Below, piece by piece: positions 1-6,076 of a stretch of DNA of 6,076 nucleotides. How positions within the stretch are numbered: position 1 is the stretch's first letter; every line of letters starts with the position of its first letter. This DNA is from Betaproteobacteria bacterium (GTDB lineage: Bacteria; Pseudomonadota; Gammaproteobacteria; Burkholderiales; Burkholderiaceae_D): the NCBI GenBank assembly GCA_015655165.1, contig JAATFN010000247.1, forward strand, positions 1 to 6,076, in the 5' to 3' direction. Below the pieces are notes generated by a model, which saw nothing but the letters and a program-made list of their open reading frames with translations, was not told the DNA's origin and did no database searches. The translations under genes and the position numbers were made by a program.

Positions 1-347
<347 letters not shown>

Positions 348-1286
348 ATGACCACAGATAATAAGAACAAACAACGCCAGAGTATTCCTCAATTCTCTTT
401 ATACGGCGAAGAACTCAAACCTGCCAATACAGAATTCGTGCATATCGAACTCATTGCAACGCGCAGTCGTTTGTACAACTGGCACATTGGGCATCACACA
501 CATAGCGGACTATTTCAGGTACTTTTTTTACTTTCAGGCCATGTCAATGCAGAAATTGATGGTGCAATCTGGGCGTGTGACAGCCCTGTAGCCATTACGA
601 TCCATCCTTCGGTTATTCACAGCTTTACATTTTCACAAGAAGCGCAAGGCTTTGTCCTAACCATTGATCAGCATGTCATTTTCTCTAACGATTCACGCCA
701 TCAGGATATAGGCTACAACGATATTTTTGCATCATTGTTCGTACAGCCCCTCGCGATCGACCTGGATGCAACACCAACTATCCTGGAGCGTTTGGAAGCA
801 CTATTAAAGCAACTGCTTGTCGAATCAGCCTGGCCCCTTGCAGGACACACTTTGATGCTGGAGTGGTTGTCTCGTAGCGCCTTATTATTACTTGTGCGCA
901 CCCATGCAGATCGTGCTTCTGCGGACAGAAACGGACGTCACGATTTTGAATTATTCAGCCGTTACCGCTCTTTGGTTGAAACCCACTACAAAGAACAACT
1001 GCAAGTTAACGACTATGCCACACTGTTACACGTCCCCCCCAGTCGACTAAACAGGTTGTGCCTAAAATTGTCCGGGAAGTCTGCATTTGATATAACACAA
1101 CAACGTCTCATACTGGAAGCTTGCAGAAAACTGACCTATTTATCATCCAATATTGCCAGTATCGCCTATGAACTGGGGTTTCAGGACCCCGCCTACTTTA
1201 GCCGCCTGTTTAAACGTCATACAGGTTTCACACCTAAAGCTTTCCGCGAAAAATCGACGACAAGCAACATCACAATAGCGCACTAA
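348..1286 (+). CDS. pobR: AraC/XylS-family transcriptional activator of pobA (PobR-type)
   Basis: Likely 4-hydroxybenzoate-responsive activator of the divergent pobA. From the ATG at 348 the protein has 312 residues. Residues about 30-113 resemble an AraC N-terminal cupin sensor, including the His-rich stretch WHIGHHTHSGLFQVLFLLSG. The C-terminal DNA-binding domain has a first helix-turn-helix at about 222-243 and a second at about 269-291, ending in the classic AraC signature (IAYELGFQDPAYFSRLFKRH, then TGFTPKAFR). The early IPQFSLYGE is typical of PobR/PobC proteins. An in-frame ATG at 282 would add 22 residues rich in Tyr, Asn and Leu (YYLY..) that look like translated leader; neither start has a good ribosome site, so 348 rests on family fit. 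Its 3' end overlaps the convergent pcaR by 17 bp. The role comes from family and neighbourhood; the ligand is inferred. Confidence 0.87.
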   Translation: MTTDNKNKQRQSIPQFSLYGEELKPANTEFVHIELIATRSRLYNWHIGHHTHSGLFQVLFLLSGHVNAEIDGAIWACDSPVAITIHPSVIHSFTFSQEAQGFVLTIDQHVIFSNDSRHQDIGYNDIFASLFVQPLAIDLDATPTILERLEALLKQLLVESAWPLAGHTLMLEWLSRSALLLLVRTHADRASADRNGRHDFELFSRYRSLVETHYKEQLQVNDYATLLHVPPSRLNRLCLKLSGKSAFDITQQRLILEACRKLTYLSSNIASIAYELGFQDPAYFSRLFKRHTGFTPKAFREKSTTSNITIAH

Positions 1287-2073
1287 GTTCAACCTGAATT
1301 TTAATGAGGGCAGGCAAATAGCGCCCTACAATTTCTTCTGTTGTCATGCGGGCTGCATGCACACTTACATTCATGGCTGCCACTGTATCTCCGCGGAAAT
1401 TTCTAAGGGGCACGGCCAATGTACGCAACCCCAATTCGAGCTCTTGATCAACCAATGCATAACCCTTTGCGCGTGCACGCGCAAGCTCGAGTGCCAAGCG
1501 TTCCTTGTTGGTAATCGTATTAGGAGTTATCTGTTCCAGCTGAGACTGCACAATGAATCTGTCGATTTCGGCTTGAGGTAAATATGCCAACAAGATGCGC
1601 CCGCTTGATGTACAAAAAGCCGGCACACGTGTACCTGGCTGCAACGTTGTTGATACTAGCCGTCCACTGCTAACGGCCGCTACGCAAACCAATTGATCGT
1701 GATCGAGTATGCCGACCGAGACTGCTTCTTGCAAAGAAGAAGCCAACCGATATAACAATGGCTGCACTATGCGAGGTAATCTGGCCGAGTGCAAGTAGGA
1801 TTGCCCCAAACGCAGTACCATCGGCGTCAAAGAAAACAGCTTCTGTTCATGACGTACATAACCCAGATACGCCAACGTAATCAAATAACGACGCGCTGCA
1901 GCCCGCGTGAGTCCGGTACGTTCCGCAACCTCGCTAATCGTTAACCGTGATCGTTCCTGATCAAACGCCTCGATCACCTGCAGGCCTTTTTCAAGACCGG
2001 CTACCAAGTCACGTTTCAAGGGACTATGGCCCTCAATCTCCAACTGTTTTTCTTGTGCAGATAAGGCATGCAT
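1270..2073 (-). CDS. pcaR: IclR-family regulator of the pca operon (PcaR/PcaU group)
   Basis: Transcription regulator, 267 residues from the ATG at 2073. Residues 44-73 form the N-terminal winged helix-turn-helix (LTISEVAERTGLTRAAARRY), preceded by the family's GLEKGLQVIEAF. The effector domain follows, with PAFCTSSGRILLA at 151-163, and the IclR signature around 205-239 (YALVDQELELGLRTLAVPLR, then GDTVAAMNVS). This matches the PcaR/PcaU/PobR subgroup, whose ligands are beta-ketoadipate, protocatechuate or 4-hydroxybenzoate. Divergence from pcaH points to control of the pca operon. A GTG at 2106 would extend it by 11 residues, but it lies inside the palindromic operator, whereas the 2073 ATG has AGGAGA eight bases upstream. 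PcaR is chosen from context; PcaU, or an IclR-type PobR, cannot be excluded, and the ligand is unknown. Confidence 0.86.
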   Translation of the reverse strand: MHALSAQEKQLEIEGHSPLKRDLVAGLEKGLQVIEAFDQERSRLTISEVAERTGLTRAAARRYLITLAYLGYVRHEQKLFSLTPMVLRLGQSYLHSARLPRIVQPLLYRLASSLQEAVSVGILDHDQLVCVAAVSSGRLVSTTLQPGTRVPAFCTSSGRILLAYLPQAEIDRFIVQSQLEQITPNTITNKERLALELARARAKGYALVDQELELGLRTLAVPLRNFRGDTVAAMNVSVHAARMTTEEIVGRYLPALIKIQVELSALL

Positions 2074-2081
2074 ACACTTAG

Positions 2082-2087
2082 TCTCCT
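2082..2087 (-). promoter_or_regulatory. Ribosome binding site deciding the pcaR start
   Basis: Minus-strand AGGAGA with an 8-nt spacer to the ATG at 2073. It favours this start over the in-frame GTG at 2106, which would place translation initiation inside the operator palindrome. Confidence 0.75.
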
Positions 2088-2090
2088 GTT

Positions 2091-2107
2091 TGTGCGATTC
2101 TCGCACA
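2091..2107. promoter_or_regulatory. Perfect palindrome, probable PcaR (IclR-type) operator
   Basis: TGTGCGA-TTC-TCGCACA is a perfect 7-bp inverted repeat around a 3-nt centre. The inner 15 bases (2092-2106) match, as I recall it, the Pseudomonas putida PcaR box GTTCGATAATCGCAC at 12 of 15 positions, including the whole TCGCAC half. It lies just upstream of the pcaR ribosome site, where bound protein would block pcaR transcription, so autorepression is the simplest reading. The palindrome is seen directly; binding is inferred. Confidence 0.75.
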
Positions 2108-2145
2108 AAATGGGCGGATTGCGTTCACCATCCATCATTTACACC

Positions 2146-2174
2146 TTGATTTACCGCACATCCTTTCATAAGAT
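2146..2174 (+). promoter_or_regulatory. Candidate sigma-70 promoter for pcaHGB(CD)
   Basis: TTGATT (2146-2151) and TAAGAT (2169-2174) are separated by 17 bases; each matches four of six consensus positions. The -10 hexamer overlaps the half-site ATCGAAC (2173-2179), which would fit regulator contact with the promoter core, as described for PcaR. An alternative -10, AATAAT (2181-2186), matches better but has no -35 partner. No start site can be fixed by eye. Confidence 0.3.
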
Positions 2175-2235
2175 CGAACCAATAATATTTCATAACAAGT
2201 TGTAGATCGCACACATGACGATACATCAACATCAT

Positions 2236-2243
2236 AAAGGAGA
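2236..2243 (+). promoter_or_regulatory. Strong ribosome binding site for the TTG-started pcaH
   Basis: AAAGGAGA followed by a 6-nt spacer and TTG at 2250. An in-frame TAA at 2235-2237 excludes an upstream start, and no ATG follows in frame near the N-terminus, so this site fixes TTG as the start. Confidence 0.85.
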
Positions 2244-2249
2244 CCAGCC

Positions 2250-2942
2250 TTGAAATTCGATGCAATAACAGCCGGCGTCTATCCGGATCTCATTTACCCT
2301 CCCTACAAATCGACAGTCAAACGTGGGCCGACACAAGCACCGTTGCGCATTAACGCGCAAACACCTGTGACAGAGAATCTAAATGTTGCGCCCACGTTGA
2401 TTCTTCCCAATGATATCGATTTGACCGCACAAGGTGACAGTGCTCCCTTAGGTGAAAAAATCGTCGTGACAGGCCGTGTTTTTGATGAAGATGGCAAACC
2501 TGTACGCAACTCTTTGCTCGAAGTCTGGCAATGCAATGCAGCCGGTCGTTACTGGCATAAAAAAGATCAACACGACGCCCCGCTGGACCCCAACTTTTAT
2601 GGCTTCGGCAAGATGTTTACCGATAACGAAGGTCGTTATCGTTTTGTATCTATCAAACCAGGCCCTTATCCATGGGGTAACCACCATAAAGCATGGCGCC
2701 CGGCACATATCCATTTTTCTTTATTCGGTAATGTGTATGCACAACGCTTGGTAACCCAAATGTATTTCCCGAGTGACCCCTTGTTTGACTATGATCCTAT
2801 TTTCCAGAGTATCCCCGATGAAGCAGCGCGCCAGCGTCTGATTTCAAGGTTTAGCATCGATGAAACCGTCGACGACAAAATGCTTGGCTATGAATTCGAT
2901 ATCGTTTTGCGTGGTCGTCATGCAACGCCAATGGGTATTTAA
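2250..2942 (+). CDS. pcaH: Protocatechuate 3,4-dioxygenase beta subunit
   Basis: Catalytic, iron-carrying subunit of the intradiol dioxygenase that cleaves protocatechuate to 3-carboxy-cis,cis-muconate; it pairs with PcaG. The protein has 230 residues, close to the family norm. All four Fe(III) ligands are present with spacing identical to the Pseudomonas putida enzyme: Tyr101 (AAGRYWHK), Tyr140 (KPGPYPW), His153 and His155 (RPAHIHF). They correspond to Tyr408, Tyr447, His460 and His462 there. The active-site Arg150 (Arg457) and Trp93 (Trp400, in EVWQ) are also kept. The C-terminus FDIVLRG is typical. Translation starts at TTG, backed by a strong ribosome site and an in-frame stop just upstream. 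It is the first gene of the operon and divergent from pcaR; pcaG follows after 62 bases. Confidence 0.96.
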   Translation: MKFDAITAGVYPDLIYPPYKSTVKRGPTQAPLRINAQTPVTENLNVAPTLILPNDIDLTAQGDSAPLGEKIVVTGRVFDEDGKPVRNSLLEVWQCNAAGRYWHKKDQHDAPLDPNFYGFGKMFTDNEGRYRFVSIKPGPYPWGNHHKAWRPAHIHFSLFGNVYAQRLVTQMYFPSDPLFDYDPIFQSIPDEAARQRLISRFSIDETVDDKMLGYEFDIVLRGRHATPMGI

Positions 2943-2966
2943 ATTCGATTGTACGATAAAACATTT

Positions 2967-2986
2967 TGTCAGTAATGCACCTGACA
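2967..2986 (+). repeat. Small inverted repeat in the pcaH-pcaG gap
   Basis: TGTCAG (2967-2972) and CTGACA (2981-2986) could form a 6-bp stem with an 8-nt loop 25 bases after the pcaH stop. There is no T-tract, so it is not a Rho-independent terminator. It may modulate mRNA stability or be chance. Confidence 0.3.
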
Positions 2987-3004
2987 TTCACAAAGGAATA
3001 AAGC

Positions 3005-3523
3005 ATGCCTAGCCAGATTACCACCTCCCAAACAATTGGCCCATTCCCGCACGAAGCGTGGACATGGGCAGTCAAAGCGACATCAACTGTGAACAGCAAT
3101 GCAAAAACAGCGTCCATTACAGGCACCATTTATGATGGTGACGGTACACCTATTAGCGATGCATGGATTGAAGTATGGACACCGCAATGCGCTACTGACG
3201 AAAGCAGTCACCCGATTCCAGGATTTCGCCGCATTCCCAGTAATGACAATGGCGGGTTCACAGCAACAGTATCATTATCTGGTACTGCCAATACCGGAGA
3301 ACCTGTCATGTACGTCACTGTATTCGCACGTGGCCTGACCAAACACCAATTCACCGCTGTGTTTTTAGAATATAGCACCAGCCTTGAACAATCGGCAATT
3401 CTCAATCAGATCCCGGTAGAACGCCGTGCCACATTAATTGCAAAAAAACAATCCAATGGCAACTATCAATGGGACATCTGGATGCAAACAGCGAAAGAGA
3501 CTGTATTCTTCGACTACATATAG
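3005..3523 (+). CDS. pcaG: Protocatechuate 3,4-dioxygenase alpha subunit (short form)
   Basis: Structural partner of PcaH in the (alpha-beta)n dioxygenase; it lacks iron ligands but lends residues to the substrate pocket. The protein has 172 residues against about 200 in Pseudomonas. Family marks are TSQTIGPF at residues 7-14 (counterparts of alpha Thr12, Gly14 and Pro15), the intradiol core TIYDGDGTPISDAWIEVW (41-58), FARG at 107-110 (its Arg likely matches the pocket Arg133), and the C-terminal ETVFFDY. The missing length lies between about residues 60 and 105: the usual KPG and APHI stretches are reduced and EPVMYVTVFARG stands where Pseudomonas has an APHINISLFARG-like segment. The ATG at 3005 has AAAGGAA (2992-2998) upstream. 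The reading frame is intact, so this looks like a compact form, not a broken gene. Confidence 0.9.
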   Translation: MPSQITTSQTIGPFPHEAWTWAVKATSTVNSNAKTASITGTIYDGDGTPISDAWIEVWTPQCATDESSHPIPGFRRIPSNDNGGFTATVSLSGTANTGEPVMYVTVFARGLTKHQFTAVFLEYSTSLEQSAILNQIPVERRATLIAKKQSNGNYQWDIWMQTAKETVFFDYI

Positions 3524-3538
3524 CCTGGATCCCGTTAC

Positions 3539-3572
3539 ACACAGTATGATGAAAGACTTGATGATACTGTGT
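3539..3572 (+). repeat. Inverted repeat (stem-loop) in the pcaG-pcaB gap
   Basis: ACACAGTAT (3539-3547) and ATACTGTGT (3564-3572) are perfect 9-bp complements around a 16-nt loop, placed 16 bases after the pcaG stop and 29 bases before the pcaB start. No T-run follows, so read-through into pcaB is expected. It could be an mRNA processing or stability element or a protein-binding site. Confidence 0.5.
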
Positions 3573-3592
3573 ACGATACATCCTTATTTCAC

Positions 3593-3596
3593 GGAG
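3593..3596 (+). promoter_or_regulatory. Ribosome binding site deciding the pcaB GTG start
   Basis: GGAG five bases before the GTG at 3602. An in-frame GTG at 3569 has no such site and falls in the right arm of the stem-loop, so 3602 is preferred. Confidence 0.7.
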
Positions 3597-3601
3597 TCGC
3601 A

Positions 3602-4990
3602 GTGAGCATTTCTCTTTTGGATAATTTTCTGGCTTCGCCTGACATGATCAAGGTATTTGACGATACCACTATTGTGCAGGCGATGTTTCGTTTTGAAGAA
3701 GCACTGTCACACGCACAAGCTGCTGAAGGCATTATTCCTCATGCTGCAGCGCGTGCTATTGCAAGCGTGTGTAATGCACAGCTCTATGATATCCCGACGA
3801 TCGTCAATACAGGCCGGCGTGCAGGTAGCCTTGCAATTCCGTTAGTCAAAGAACTCACTAAAACCGTCGCACTTTACGATCAGGAGTGTGCAGCACATGT
3901 CCACTGGGGCAGTACCAGCCAGGATGTGATTGATACGGCCATGGTATTGGTTACCAAAGACGCATTAAAATTAATTGATCGTGATCTTGAAGCGCTAACC
4001 AGCCATTTACTGACACTGGCACAAAACCATCTTGCAACACCAGTATTGGCACGCACATTGATGCAGCCGGCCCAAGTAACCAGCTTCGGCTTTAAACTGG
4101 TCAACTGGGCCGCGCCGTTAGTGCGTGCACGCATACAGTTACGCGCAACAGCACAACGCGCATTACAACTACAACTGGGTGGTGCGATTGGCACCCTCTC
4201 CGTCTTAGGGGACAAAGGATCTGCTGTTGCCAAACATATGGCCGCCGCACTTGGACTCAAACAAGCCGATGCAGCATGGCATACCCAGCGTGACGAATGG
4301 ATCAGACTAGGCATGGAAGTCGCGGTACTCACTGGCTCACTTGGTAAAATCGCAACAGATCTAAGCCTAATGGCACAAGGTGAAATCGCCGAGCTGGCAG
4401 AGCCATCGGGTAACGGTCGTGGCGGCTCTACTGCTATGCCGCACAAACGCAACCCGGTGTCTTCCATGATTGCTTTGGCAGGCTCGTTACGCACACCCCA
4501 TCGGGCTGCAGCACTTTTGTCATCAATGGAACAGCAACATGAACGTGGACTGGGAAACTGGCAAGCAGAACTGGCCGAATGGCCTGCCTTGTTCCTGTCT
4601 GCACATGGTGCGTTATCGGCTTTAAACGATGCCTTTTCCGCTCTGCAAGTCGATACACAACGCATGCGATCGAATATCGATGCATTACATGGTTTAGTCT
4701 TTGCTGAAGCAGCATCGATTTATCTGGCCAGTGCAATAGGAAGACCAAATGCACACCGATTATTGGAACAATTAACCGTTCAAACTATTTCCTCGCAGAG
4801 CAATTTACGCGATGAATTAGTCGTCGCTATACAAGCCGATAAAACGCTCTCTACTACCATCGATATCCGCTATCTGAAGACATTATTTGATGCAGTTGCA
4901 GCTACTGCACCAGCACATCGTTTAGCGGCAGAACAATTACAACAACTACGCCAGACAGCTGCAACATGCAATATGTCTGGCATTGACTGA
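3602..4990 (+). CDS. pcaB: 3-carboxy-cis,cis-muconate cycloisomerase
   Basis: Cytoplasmic enzyme of the fumarase/aspartase/argininosuccinate lyase superfamily, expected to be a homotetramer, that converts 3-carboxy-cis,cis-muconate to 4-carboxymuconolactone. The protein has 462 residues from the GTG at 3602, close to the roughly 450 of Pseudomonas PcaB. Visible marks are HWGSTSQDVIDTA from residue 101, the conserved TSQD region 2 of the superfamily, and the signature GGSTAMPHKRNP at 274-285. The His after the Pro in that signature is the form seen in PcaB-type enzymes. ERGLGNWQAE further on is also typical of the family. The start is GTG, set by GGAG at 3593-3596; the longer version from 3569 adds 11 unlikely residues. 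It is third in the operon, 78 bases after pcaG and 25 before the next gene. Confidence 0.95.
   Translation: MSISLLDNFLASPDMIKVFDDTTIVQAMFRFEEALSHAQAAEGIIPHAAARAIASVCNAQLYDIPTIVNTGRRAGSLAIPLVKELTKTVALYDQECAAHVHWGSTSQDVIDTAMVLVTKDALKLIDRDLEALTSHLLTLAQNHLATPVLARTLMQPAQVTSFGFKLVNWAAPLVRARIQLRATAQRALQLQLGGAIGTLSVLGDKGSAVAKHMAAALGLKQADAAWHTQRDEWIRLGMEVAVLTGSLGKIATDLSLMAQGEIAELAEPSGNGRGGSTAMPHKRNPVSSMIALAGSLRTPHRAAALLSSMEQQHERGLGNWQAELAEWPALFLSAHGALSALNDAFSALQVDTQRMRSNIDALHGLVFAEAASIYLASAIGRPNAHRLLEQLTVQTISSQSNLRDELVVAIQADKTLSTTIDIRYLKTLFDAVAATAPAHRLAAEQLQQLRQTAATCNMSGID
4950..4981 (+). repeat. Inverted repeat at the 3' end of pcaB
   Basis: GCCAGACA (4950-4957) and TGTCTGGC (4974-4981) pair perfectly over 8 bp. 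The 16-nt loop contains TGCA-ACA-TGCA, which can extend the hairpin by 4 bp after a small internal loop. It lies in the last pcaB codons and is not followed by a T-tract, so it is unlikely to terminate fully. Confidence 0.45.
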
Positions 4991-5015
4991 TCATTCTTAT
5001 AATAGCGAGTATCCA

Positions 5016-6076
5016 ATGAGCTACGACCCTTTTGACCATGATTTCGAACGCGGTATACGTAATCGTAGAAGTATATTAGGTGATGCATGGGTGGACCGTT
5101 CTCTTTCCAATGCCAATAATTTTAATGCTGACTTCCAGAATCTTATCACCCGCTTTGCATGGCATGAAATCTGGGGGCGCCCTGGTATTGACCATAAAAC
5201 ACGCCGGATTATCGTGCTGTCGATCACTATCGCATTAGGCCGCTGGGAAGAATATGAATTACATGTACGCGCAGCCTTACTAGGAGAAAATGGCAGTAAA
5301 TTAACACCTGACGAATTAAAAGAAGTACTCATCCAGTCCGCAATTTATGCAGGGGTCCCGGCAGCTAATACCGCCTTTGCCTATGCGCGGACAATTCTGG
5401 AAGAAGTCAGTACACAAATCGGCTATGCCATAACCACTGCACATCCGGCAGATACCGCACATACAGGCGTAGGTCAGGCTGGACGCACTAGCTACAAGCC
5501 CTCCTTGCACTACACCATACGACAGCCACGTAACGGAAAAATACCCAGACACACCATTGTATTAAGTCATGCACTAGGATGTGACTTGAGTATGTGGGAT
5601 GGCTTGGCCAATCTATTAGCAGAAGATTGTCGTATCATCACCTATGACCATCGCGGTCATGGCAGCTCTGATGCCCCAATTGAACTCTATACAATTGCCG
5701 ACTTGGCCGATGACGCCGCAGCACTGCTACGTGAACTAGACACCGGTGCTGTCGTCTGGGTTGGCTTGTCGATGGGCGGCATGGTCGGACAAGAATTAGC
5801 ACTGCGTCACCCCGCCTTAGTCAACGCACTTGTGATTGCCAATGCAACCTCGGCCTACCCCGAAGCAGCACGCCAAGCATGGGAACTGCGCATCGAAACT
5901 GTCAAGAACCAAGGCATTGAGGCAATTGCCGATGCAGTAATGGGACGCTATTTCCATGATCAATTCCGCCAGCATAAAGCAGCAACAGTCTCACAATTTC
6001 GTCATCGTTTGGTAACAACCGACATAGATGGCTATATCGGATGCTGTCATGCAGTCGGCACCTTCAATAGTACCGC
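5016..6076 (+). CDS. Fused 4-carboxymuconolactone decarboxylase / 3-oxoadipate enol-lactone hydrolase (3' end missing)
   Basis: Bifunctional enzyme for two consecutive pathway steps. An uninterrupted frame of 353 codons runs from the ATG at 5016 past the right edge. Residues 1-131 are a full PcaC decarboxylase: RRSILGDAWVDRSL, WGRPGIDHKTRR, the ELHVRAAL helix with His83, and VLIQSAIYAGVPAANTAF. A linker of about 30 residues (132-162) rich in Ala, Thr and Gly follows. From about 163 the chain is a PcaD alpha/beta-hydrolase: SHALGCDLSMWD (184-195, oxyanion region), YDHRGHGSSD (210-219), and the nucleophile elbow GLSMGG with Ser252. The acid and His of the triad lie beyond the window. The order C then D is the reverse of Rhodococcus PcaL. 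It is last in the operon here and has only a weak ribosome site (GAG at 5007-5009), 25 bases after pcaB. Confidence 0.93.
   Translation, partial: MSYDPFDHDFERGIRNRRSILGDAWVDRSLSNANNFNADFQNLITRFAWHEIWGRPGIDHKTRRIIVLSITIALGRWEEYELHVRAALLGENGSKLTPDELKEVLIQSAIYAGVPAANTAFAYARTILEEVSTQIGYAITTAHPADTAHTGVGQAGRTSYKPSLHYTIRQPRNGKIPRHTIVLSHALGCDLSMWDGLANLLAEDCRIITYDHRGHGSSDAPIELYTIADLADDAAALLRELDTGAVVWVGLSMGGMVGQELALRHPALVNALVIANATSAYPEAARQAWELRIETVKNQGIEAIADAVMGRYFHDQFRQHKAATVSQFRHRLVTTDIDGYIGCCHAVGTFNST

Larger units (their letters stand above)
2074..2249. promoter_or_regulatory. pcaR-pcaH divergent control region
   Basis: This 176-base region separates the divergent pcaR and pcaH starts. Besides the palindrome at 2091-2107 it has two half-sites of the same kind on the plus strand, ATCGAAC (2173-2179) and ATCGCAC (2206-2212), 33 bp apart or about three helical turns. 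An A/T-rich stretch with AATAAT (2181-2186) lies between them. The order of elements, operator near pcaR and half-sites near the pcaH promoter, suggests that one regulator acts in both directions. No tRNA or small ORF is seen. Confidence 0.6.

Noticed and set aside
1307..1327. AGGGC and GCCCT as a possible terminator after pobR
   Set aside because: Only a 5-bp stem with an 11-nt loop and no T-tract, lying inside the pcaR coding sequence.
3880..4665. Long minus-strand open frame of 261 codons
   Set aside because: Antisense to pcaB, with Ser/Ala/Cys-rich composition and no recognisable domain; it is a shadow of the pcaB codon pattern.
5021..5552. Two minus-strand open frames opposite the PcaC domain
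   Set aside because: The plus strand encodes clear PcaC and linker sequence throughout; the antisense products resemble no family.

Overview
The window is a block of aromatic catabolism genes: the protocatechuate branch of the beta-ketoadipate pathway together with the 4-hydroxybenzoate entry step. The genes are bacterial. The PobA, PcaH, PcaB and PcaC sequences are clearly proteobacterial in type. Balanced base composition and the pairing of an AraC-type PobR with an IclR-type PcaR fit a beta- or gammaproteobacterium with moderate GC. I lean towards Burkholderiales, but the sequence alone does not prove it.

Layout. Positions 1-219 (minus strand) hold the first 73 codons of pobA (4-hydroxybenzoate 3-monooxygenase), which runs off the left edge. 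An intergenic region (220-347) separates it from a divergent AraC/XylS-family regulator, pobR (348-1286, plus). pobR converges on and overlaps by 17 bp an IclR-family regulator of the PcaR/PcaU group (1270-2073, minus). A second divergent control region (2074-2249) carries a perfect IclR-type palindrome and further half-sites. From it runs a plus-strand operon: pcaH (2250-2942), pcaG (3005-3523), pcaB (3602-4990), and a pcaC-pcaD fusion (5016 to beyond the right edge).

How the genes work together. PobA converts 4-hydroxybenzoate to protocatechuate. PcaHG opens the ring to 3-carboxy-cis,cis-muconate, PcaB cycloisomerises that to 4-carboxymuconolactone, the PcaC half decarboxylates it to the enol-lactone, and the PcaD half hydrolyses this to 3-oxoadipate. 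The two regulators each sit divergently beside the transcription unit they most likely control: AraC-type PobR beside pobA, and IclR-type PcaR beside pcaHGB(CD).

The pathway is well known; I see no new system. Points worth a second look are: the fusion order (decarboxylase first, the reverse of the classical actinobacterial PcaL); a coenzyme-binding loop in PobA of the type linked to NADH use; a PcaR-like box over the pcaR leader; an ACGATA element recurring in the leaders of pobA, pcaH, pcaG and pcaB; stem-loops at the gene junctions; a TTG start on pcaH; and an unusually short PcaG.
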